Shown here piece after piece: positions 56,857 through 64,000 of a stretch of DNA of 64,000 nucleotides. A program made the position numbers and the translations under genes. Origin of the DNA: Girardinichthys multiradiatus (Eukaryota > Chordata > Actinopteri > Cyprinodontiformes > Goodeidae); NCBI RefSeq assembly GCF_021462225.1, contig NC_061794.1, forward strand, positions 16,385,784-16,449,783. Reading direction: 5' to 3'. Within the stretch, counting starts at the first letter, position 1, and each line of letters starts with the position of its first letter. The notes under the pieces were generated by a model, which saw only the letters and a program-made list of their open reading frames with translations, had not been told where the DNA came from and ran no database searches.

Positions 56857-58224
56857 TTGATATAAATACAGACATTGTCCATTTAAATGTCTTAATATTG
56901 ACATAACTTTGCATTAAAGTTAGATATAAATCCTGTTCTTAAACTGAGTCGGACTAACTTGGTCTAAAGTGAAAATAAGTGTAGAGTTTGATATAAATAA
57001 ACAACTAATGCAAATGTGACATCCCTTTGCATGTAGGATATTGTTTCCTTATGAACACTCAATAGAACCCTGCTTCAAATAAATCTGAGATGTTCTGTTA
57101 ACAGCTTGAAAAAGTCGGATTCAAATGGTCAAGGTTCAGTCTGTAACAAACCTGAGGAACAAAGCACCAGGATGGAACAAGCTTGTCAGATGTGAAAATC
57201 AGTTTTAATACTTTTAGCACCACACTATTAGTGTTTTATTAATGTCAAGCAGAAGGGTCAGGGGCATTCATTCAGATTAGTGGGTTAGGATTTGGATCCA
57301 GGCGACTGCTGGAGATAAAAGCTGTTCATATTCACAGAGCTTTCCATATTAATTAAAAGAAAGAATCTAGAGTCTCTGCTAAGCCATGAAGGGATTTTCA
57401 TGGGAACATGTAGTTTAACTGTACAAGCAACAGTTTAGCCACTGATTTCTATAAATCAGAGAGCAGCTGAACAATTCTGTGATATTTCGAGCCCATCAGT
57501 TTGAATACAGCAAAACTTTAAACTGCTCCAGTCAAATGAACATTTTCACACACACCAGTGACAGGTTTATCTGTCTGATCAGGAGTTCAGAGGACCGTAG
57601 ATTACATTAGTAAGTAGCTAATTGCCATCAGTATGCATGTTTTCCTATAATAAGGTTGAATTCTCACTATCTTTGTCAAATTAGCAGAAAAAACAATTAG
57701 GAGCTTCTGAGCTACACCTTCTCTCTGCTTTACACCTCTATGTTTTAAACATCTGCTTCATCTCTGGTAAACTACAATCAATTCTTAATGGCATGATGAC
57801 TGACATTGTGAGAAAACCCTACCTTTCTTTAAGGCTGTGCTTCAGTAGTAGGTGTTGTGTCTGTGTCTGAGTTTTCCTGACATTGATTTTGGTTAGAAAT
57901 TAAATTTTTCTTTTTTTCGTTTTCAGTTCCCATTTTTTATTTATTTATTTATTTTACATTTTTTATCCTGCTTGGTACAAAAATATGGTTATGAGCCTTC
58001 AAATTAGTTATTGACATTTTGGTATTCACCAACTGCACAAGACAATTTTTTCAAATAAAACAAATAACATTTGGAAGGAAAAAAACAATATTTAGTTCTT
58101 GCATGCAGCAGTAGCTATGCATGGTAACAGTTTAACAGGGTATTTTTGGATATCTCTTGTTTCATCTGCAGATACCAAAAAGGTGATGTGTCAAGAACAT
58201 GATCTCCATACCAGATCGTTCGAG
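56857..58224. other. Anonymous AT-rich DNA
   Basis: No gene or element recognised between the Gypsy insertion and the RTE relic. Confidence 0.45.
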
Positions 58225-60710
58225 GCTCAGGTTAACATCAACTACTATTTGTACTGGTAACCATCAGGGCAGAGGTGGAATTAGGCTACTGTTGGTCAGC
58301 AAAAAAGAAGAGGAAGAAGAGGAGGAAGACATGTTTGTAGGCAGAAAGAGAAGAATAAAGGCAAGAGTCTAGGACCGAAAGTGGGGATTTTGAATGTTGG
58401 GACTATGACAGGAAAAGCTAGATAGTTGGCTGCAGAGGTGAACCATGAAAATACTGTGGGTTCAGAAGACAGGTGGCAGGACTAGAAACTTAGGAGCAGG
58501 GTTCAAGCTGCACTACCATGGTGTGGATGGGAAGAGAAATTGTGTAGGAGTTATCCTGAAGGAGGAGTTTGTCAGGAATGTTCTGAAGGTGAAAATAGTG
58601 CTTGACAGGGTGATGAGTCTGAAGCTAGAAATTGAAGGTGTGATGTTCAATGTTAGTGGTTATGCCCTACAGGTAGGATGTGAGTTAGAGGAGAAGGATA
58701 CATTTTGGAGGGAGTTAGATGAAGTGATACAGAATATACCCAGAGGTGAGAGGGTGGTGAATGGTACAGATCTCAATGGACATGTAGCAGGGAACAGAGG
58801 TGATAAGGAAGTGATGGGCAAGTTTGTTATTCAGAACAAGAATGCAGAAAGACAGATGGTGATAGATTTTGCAAAGAGAATAAAAATGGCTATAGAGGAA
58901 TACTTTCTTCCAGAAGAGGCAGAAACAAATGGTGACTTACAAAAGCTACAAAAGCCACCTGTGTGGCATTACAACATTACAACTTATGTAGAAGATGTAA
59001 TCTGAAGGAACTTAGTGACTGCAAAGTAGTGATAGGTGAGAGTGCTGCCAGACAGCACAGGATGGTGGTGTGTAGAATGACTCTGATGGTGAGGAGGATA
59101 AAGAGGACAAAGGCAAAGCAGAGGACAAAGTCGTAGAAACTTGTTGCCAGGAGGTGCTTCTTGACTGAACAACTTGCTATCAGGGAGACAGGTAGGACTT
59201 TGTATGTCTTCTGGAAGGAAAGTTGATAAGAAGGTGGTGGGATGAGAAAGTACAAGAGTGTGTACAGAAAATGAGAGAGGACAAAGCAGAAGCAGCGTCC
59301 ACAGGGGATCGGGATGTAGCAAAGATCAATAAGGGTGAAGTAGGGAAGGCATTGAAAAGGATGAAGAGAAGGACTTGAGAAACACTTGGTCCTGATGATA
59401 TACCTGTGGAGGTGTGGAAGTTCTCAGAGAGACAGCAGTAGAATTTTTGACTAGGCTGTTCAATGAGATCTTAGAGAGTGAGACGATGCCTGAGGAATGG
59501 AGAAGTATGCTCGTACCAACTTAAGAACAAGGTGGATATGCAAAGTTGAGGCAACTACAAAGGAATAAAGTTGATGAGTTAAACAGTGAAATTATGGGAA
59601 AGAGTAGTGGAAGCTAGATTGAGGTAAGAAGTGAGCATCTGTGAGCAGCAGTATGGTTCCATGCCATGAAAAGTAATACAGATGCAATATTTGCTTTGAG
59701 GATGTTGAAGGAAAAGTACAGAGAAGGTCAGAGGGAGATGCATTGCATTTTTGCAGATCTAGAGACATATCACAGGGTGCCAAGAGAGGAGCTGTGGTGT
59801 TGTATTAGAAGGCCTGGAGTAGCACAAGATGTATGTTAGAGTGGTGCAAGTCATGTTTGAGAGCTGTAAGGCAGTGGTGATGTGTGCTTTAGGTCTGACA
59901 GAGGAATTCAATGTGGAAGTGGGACCCCATCAAGGATCACCTGTGAGCCCCTTCTTTTTTGCTGTGGTGATGGACAGGTTGACGTATGAATTTAGACAGG
60001 AAATTCCATGGGCTATGATGTTTGCAGATGACACTGTGATCTGTGGTATGAGCAGGGAACAGGTGGAGGAAAATCTAGAGAGATGGAGGTTTGCCCTAGA
60101 AAGACAAGGAATGAAGGTTAGCCGGAGCAAGACAGAATACATGTATGTCAATGAGAGGGACCCACATGGAGCCATGAGGTTACAGGGAACAGAGGTAAAG
60201 AAGGTGGAGGATTTTAAGTACTTGGAGTCAACAGTCCAGAGCAATAGTGAGTGTGGAAAAGAGGTGGAGAAACATGTCCAGGAAGCTTGGAACGGGTGGG
60301 GAAAAATGTCAGTTGTGTTGTGTGATAAAAGTATCAGAGAGCGAGTCAAAGGAAAGGTCTACAAGATGGTACTGAAACCAGTTATGTTGTATAGTTTAGA
60401 GACAGTGGCACTGAGGAAAAGACAGGAAGCAGAGCTGGAGGTAGCAGAGATATAGATGTTGAGGTTCTCTTTGGGATTGATGAGGGTGGATAGGATCAGG
60501 AAAAGGACATCAGAGGGACAGCTCATGTTAGATGTGTTGGAGAAAAAGCCAGAGAGGCCAGGCTGAGATGGTTTGGACATATGAAGAGGAGGGATATTGA
60601 GTACGTCAGTAGAAGGGTGAGGAGGCTGGAACAGCCAGGAAGACTTGCTGTGGCGACCCCTGAAAGGGAAATCCAAATGAAAAAGAAGACCAAAAAGAAA
60701 ATTTGTGATG
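58225..60710 (+). mobile_element. RTE-type LINE relic
   Basis: A single-ORF non-LTR element of the RTE/Rex3 kind common in fish. It has a 5' leader with AGAAGAGGAAGAAGAGGAGG, then endonuclease, then reverse transcriptase. The 3' part carries GTGGCGACCCCTGAAAGGGA and an A/G-rich tail. The length suggests a shortened element, because the region between endonuclease and reverse transcriptase is compressed and scrambled. No target duplication was found. It is immobile. Confidence 0.82.
58445..60455 (+). pseudogene. RTE endonuclease-reverse transcriptase, decayed
   Basis: Endonuclease text 58445-59005: GAGFKLHYHGVDGKRNCVGV, DRVMSLKLEIEGVMFNVSGY, LQVGCELEEKDTFW, DLNGHVAGNRGD. The middle (59006-59828) holds fragments in several frames with many stops, including GPDDIPVEVWKF and YKGIKLMS. 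Reverse transcriptase 59829-60455: VGPHQGSPVSPFFFAVVMDR, an intact FADD box at 60021-60032, REQVEENLERWRFALERQGM and FKYLESTVQSNSECGKEV. The catalytic box is intact, but the gene is not continuous. Confidence 0.87.
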
Positions 60711-60934
60711 TGTGTAATTCCTGACTCTGTTTCATTATCAGACCAGTAAATTTTTTTATATTTTAGCCAAAAACATTAAACTTTAGAAAAGCATGCCTGC
60801 AAACAGGATATCAGAAAACAGAAAAACAAAAAAAAACAATTATTTTCCTCTTAGAAAGAGCTTTTCAGGGATGTAACACAACACAATCTGTGAACTTGGT
60901 CACATCTGTTGACTCAATTCTGAGTCGGGTACAA

Positions 60935-61990
60935 GTACCCTTTGAACTTTTGCACATTTTCTCAAGTTTATCCACAGACTTCAACATATTTTACTAGAAT
61001 GTAATGTAACAGACTAACAAAAAGTGGTAATAATTGCAAATTAGCTCAAACTTAGTCAGACTGGGATTAGAGCATGTGTGAGCAACATTTAACAAGTCTT
61101 GCCGCAGATTCTTAATTGGAGTCAGGTCTGAACTTTGCCGTTATCTAAACCATTCCATTGGAGCTCTGGCTGTTTGTTAAAGGTTGTTGTCCTTCTAGAA
61201 GGTGAATGTCCATCCCAGTCTCAAGTATTTTGCAGGTTTTATTCCAACATTACTCCATATTCAGCTCGATCTGTCTTTCAACCCCTTTTGACCATCTTGC
61301 CACTAAAAGCACTGGCACAGCATAATGCTGTCACCACCATGTGTCACCATAGGGATCTTGTGTGTTCAGGTTGAAGTGCGATGTTAGTTTTCCACCACAA
61401 ATTGCATTTTTGTTTGTAGGTTAGTTTGGTCTCATCTGACCAGATAACCATTCTTTTATGTTTTATGTGGACTTTTGAGTTTCTCTAAACAAAGGCGTCC
61501 TTTTTGACACCCCCTATGAAGATGAAATTTATCGACTAGATGATTGATAGTTGTCCTGTTGACAGATTTTCCCAATTCATTTCTGTAGCTTCTCCAGAGT
61601 AACAATGGGACTTGGCTGTTTCTCTGTCAGTTTAAGTGGACAGCCACGGTTTGGTAGGTTTGTAGTTGTGTCACAAGCTTTCCTTTTTAGAAAGTGGATG
61701 GAACAGTGAGATGTCCCTCTCTGTTGTGTTCCTTGGTCCTCATGATGCCATTTGTTCACTTATGTTCTCTAACAAACCTCTGAGGCCTTCACAGAACAGC
61801 TGAATATATACTGAGATTAAACTATACACAAATTGACTGGATTTCACTTAAGAAAAAATAAATTAAAACGGGCATGGTGCATATGCATGCCATACTTTTA
61901 TTATTTTTATGTGTTAATAGATTTTGAAAAAGCCTGTAATTTTTCATTCCACGTCACAATTATACACTACTTTGTGTCTTAAGTATCAGG
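60935..61990 (-). mobile_element. Tc1-like transposon relic
   Basis: The left end GAACTTTTGCACATTTTCTC resembles that of the relic at 48255 (GAACTTTTACACATTTGGGA). The right end reads, as complement, AAGACACAAAGTAGTGTATAATTG, the matching end type. Minus-strand transposase traces include NLPNRGCPLKLTEKQPSPI (61577-61759, the linker after the DNA-binding domain) and, nearer the left end, HSPSRRTTTFNKQPELQW-like text. Frames are broken throughout. Confidence 0.62.
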
Positions 61991-62289
61991 CTACTGAAAA
62001 TAAATCCAGCGGTGAATGAAGAGCAGCCTACGCAAAGAACAATTACAGTAGTAACCTGCCTTGGTTTCTTTGTAATAGATCCTGGAACTCCTTTGAGCTA
62101 ATGCACACGAGGATGGGGAGCAGAGGTTCAATGGATGGAGATGAACTTCACAGACATCAAAGCTGTTTCTACAGCAGCGCCACAAGGAGAGTTTAGAGTC
62201 TGAAGTAATTAATGCTGGCACACAGAGACAGCTCTGTCCAAAGCTGCTGGGAGAGAACAGGGACTGTGGTGGAAATATATATCCCACCT

Positions 62290-62400
62290 GTGGGGTGGTG
62301 TGGTGATTAGTGCTATCACCTCACAGCAAGACGTTTCCTGCTTCAGACTTCAGCTCCGGGTCTTTCTTTGGTAAATTTGCATGTTTCTTTTGTGGCTAAA
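62290..62400 (+). mobile_element. SINE head fragment
   Basis: GGTGTGGTGATTAGTGCTAT and CACCTCACAGCAAGACG match the tRNA-like head (A-box side) of the V-SINE-like family. GGGTCTTTCTTTGG and TTTGCATGTT follow from the start of its core. The B box is degenerate and the rest of the core is missing. Confidence 0.5.
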
Positions 62401-63169
62401 TGTGGCAGCATCTGAATCTTATATCCAGCCTTTTTAACACAGTCTGAAATATGGACATTTGCTTCTGGTTTTTAACTGACTATGGGGCATGTTTCAAAGG
62501 AAGCAGCTCATTACCCTGGGATGGGTGATAAACAGCGTGATGAATGTTTCTGTCTAGCTTTTTAAAAATGTGAAACAAGATTTTTTATATTTGTGTGTAC
62601 TGCATATCACAGCCAGTTTTAGTTGAGTTTGATATAGAGGGTGTTCTACAGTGTTACTTGTGTAGGATTTACATAATTTGTCATCAAAAAACCCCATCCT
62701 GATTCTGAATGGGAAATAGTAGCAGGTTCAGCATGTTAGGTTAGTTTAAAATGTGGAATTCTGGCTTTTTAAAGAACATTTTCCAATTGCTGGATCGCAT
62801 GAAAATTATCGTCCATTGTCTTCCATTTGTTCTAGTCTTATTTAAGAGTTTTGAGAAAATCTGTCTCCTGTATTAAATGCAGTGATTGTGTAGCATGTGC
62901 GTTTTCGCTAAGATAGCCCTGGTATATCATTCACTCATTTATATTTATATTTGCATTTCATTGAAGAGAACGTTTCTTTTAAGTCTGATATTGAACACTG
63001 ACATTAAACCGAGGTGCTCTTTTATTAGAAATAGCTCATGTTTTTCATTGAATCTAGAAAAAATAAAAATCTTCTAGATTTAATTACAAAATGAAAATGG
63101 AAAATGAAAATTCCTCTATTTCCAGTTGTGAAAAACACAGTCATGGTTTGGAAACTGAATGAGCACCCT
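62401..63169. other. Anonymous AT-rich DNA
   Basis: No gene recognised. The frame 62886-63077 is not convincing. Confidence 0.45.
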
Positions 63170-63400
63170 TCATCACTCTTTCTAAGTTAAGGCTTTTTGG
63201 AACCTTGAATGGAGCCTTGAATGGCATGTCTGCTAAACAGCCGGCTGCAGGCTGGCTCCTTGAGCAGGTAGTCCTACTAATTAAACAGCTAAAATTAGCT
63301 TGTTATACACTTAATGTAAAAAGAGCAGAGTAGCAACACTTTGTAATTCAATTATAAGCACATTTACTTAAAAACTATTACTAAAATTAATGATTGGTGG
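63170..63400 (+). repeat. Dispersed repeat, family A, copy 3
   Basis: See 346-600 and 15835-15930. The best preserved stretch is CTGGCTCCTTGAGCAGGTAG through CTAATTAAACAGCTAAAATT and on to AAAACTATTACTAAAATTAA. Confidence 0.45.
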
Positions 63401-64000
63401 ATTCATCTGACACCCTGTTTTTTCTCCGCCTCTAAAATCCCGTCGGACACAGCTAAATCCCTCACAAGAGGAGGCTTTAATATTAAGACAAATCACCAAA
63501 GTAGTTTTTCACAAATACTTTTGGTTTTACAGCAATTTAAACACCCAAGATCACATTTAAAGGTTCTTCAGACAGGGGTGACTCTGAACAAAACGCAACA
63601 TAAAACCCTTTTCATTTTGCAGCAAACCTCCGTGTCCCCAGGTTCAAATAATTGGAATTTGTCTTTGTTTAATCACAGATAAATCAGACATAGTAAGAGT
63701 TGCAATAGTGGTTCCACTAGAAAATTATTCTTTTATGTCTTACCTTTACATAGGTACCAACATTTTGTATTTAAACTTTATAACTGTGGAGGTACTCTTG
63801 ATTTATTGTAGTTATGTAATTTCAGGCTTCTAAAACCCTTAGGGCTTAACAGGTTAAGTCTCTCCATCAGAATAACCATAAGTGAAAGAGAAAATAAACC
63901 ATAAAACAACTTTATTGGAGCTGTAATCTTCAGTATTTTCTATTATTTTAGCAGAAACATCAATGAGGTTATCATACTGTGAGATCCTATACTGGTCCTT
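63401..64000. other. Anonymous AT-rich DNA to window end
   Basis: No gene or element recognised. Confidence 0.45.

Overview
This 64 kb window looks like gene-poor nuclear DNA from a teleost fish. The evidence is the repeat content: Tc1/mariner elements of fish type, tRNA-derived SINEs with a V-SINE (DANA-like) core, L2-, RTE- and Rex/CR1-like LINEs, a Ty3/Gypsy element of the Tf1/sushi type, a PIF/Harbinger relic, a hAT-type MITE and many (TA)n and (CA)n arrays in AT-rich DNA. I found no host protein-coding gene, tRNA, rRNA or CRISPR array that I can support. All recognisable coding sequence belongs to transposable elements. Species and chromosome cannot be told from the sequence alone.

Layout. 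1-5.4 kb is AT-rich, with a dispersed repeat, a possible hAT transposase relic, a perfect 23-bp-stem hairpin (3445-3497) and an LTR-like fragment. At 5.5-7.8 kb a minus-strand SINE, a (TA)n array, a Tc1-type transposon with five nonsense codons and a headless SINE lie almost end to end. At 10.2-12.9 kb are a Harbinger N-terminal relic, a nearly intact Tc1/mariner element (10892-12159, minus strand, 329-aa transposase) inserted in a (TA)n tract, and the 3' end of a LINE. 13-34 kb is mostly anonymous AT-rich DNA with microsatellites, two Tc1 relics (23.6-24.3 kb), an AT-rich palindrome, a 180-bp LINE end with a 15-bp target duplication, and several pairs of diverged dispersed repeats. At 34.2-37.0 kb is a decayed L2-type LINE, itself hit by another LINE end. 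At 43.1-46.4 kb is a second long LINE, followed by a hAT-type MITE and a Tc1 relic. 50.9-51.8 kb is an L2 3' end. 52.2-56.9 kb is a complete Ty3/Gypsy insertion with a 5-bp target duplication. 58.2-60.7 kb is an RTE LINE relic, then a Tc1 relic and a SINE head.

The most interesting locus is the Ty3/Gypsy element. An 11-nt sequence inside its LTR, about 24-29 nt downstream of a TATA-like motif, is exactly complementary to the 11 nt that begin one base after the LTR. This is the arrangement expected for self-primed reverse transcription, as known for Tf1 and proposed for vertebrate sushi elements. Its LTRs are about 98.5% identical where aligned by eye, yet gag-pol is broken many times, including at the reverse-transcriptase catalytic box. 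The 3' LTR is fused to the integrase gene one or two codons before the expected catalytic glutamate, and it carries a 46-bp inverted duplication of the kind made by template switching.

The two Tc1-type elements whose catalytic triad can be read have 36 residues between the second Asp and the Glu, not the usual 34.
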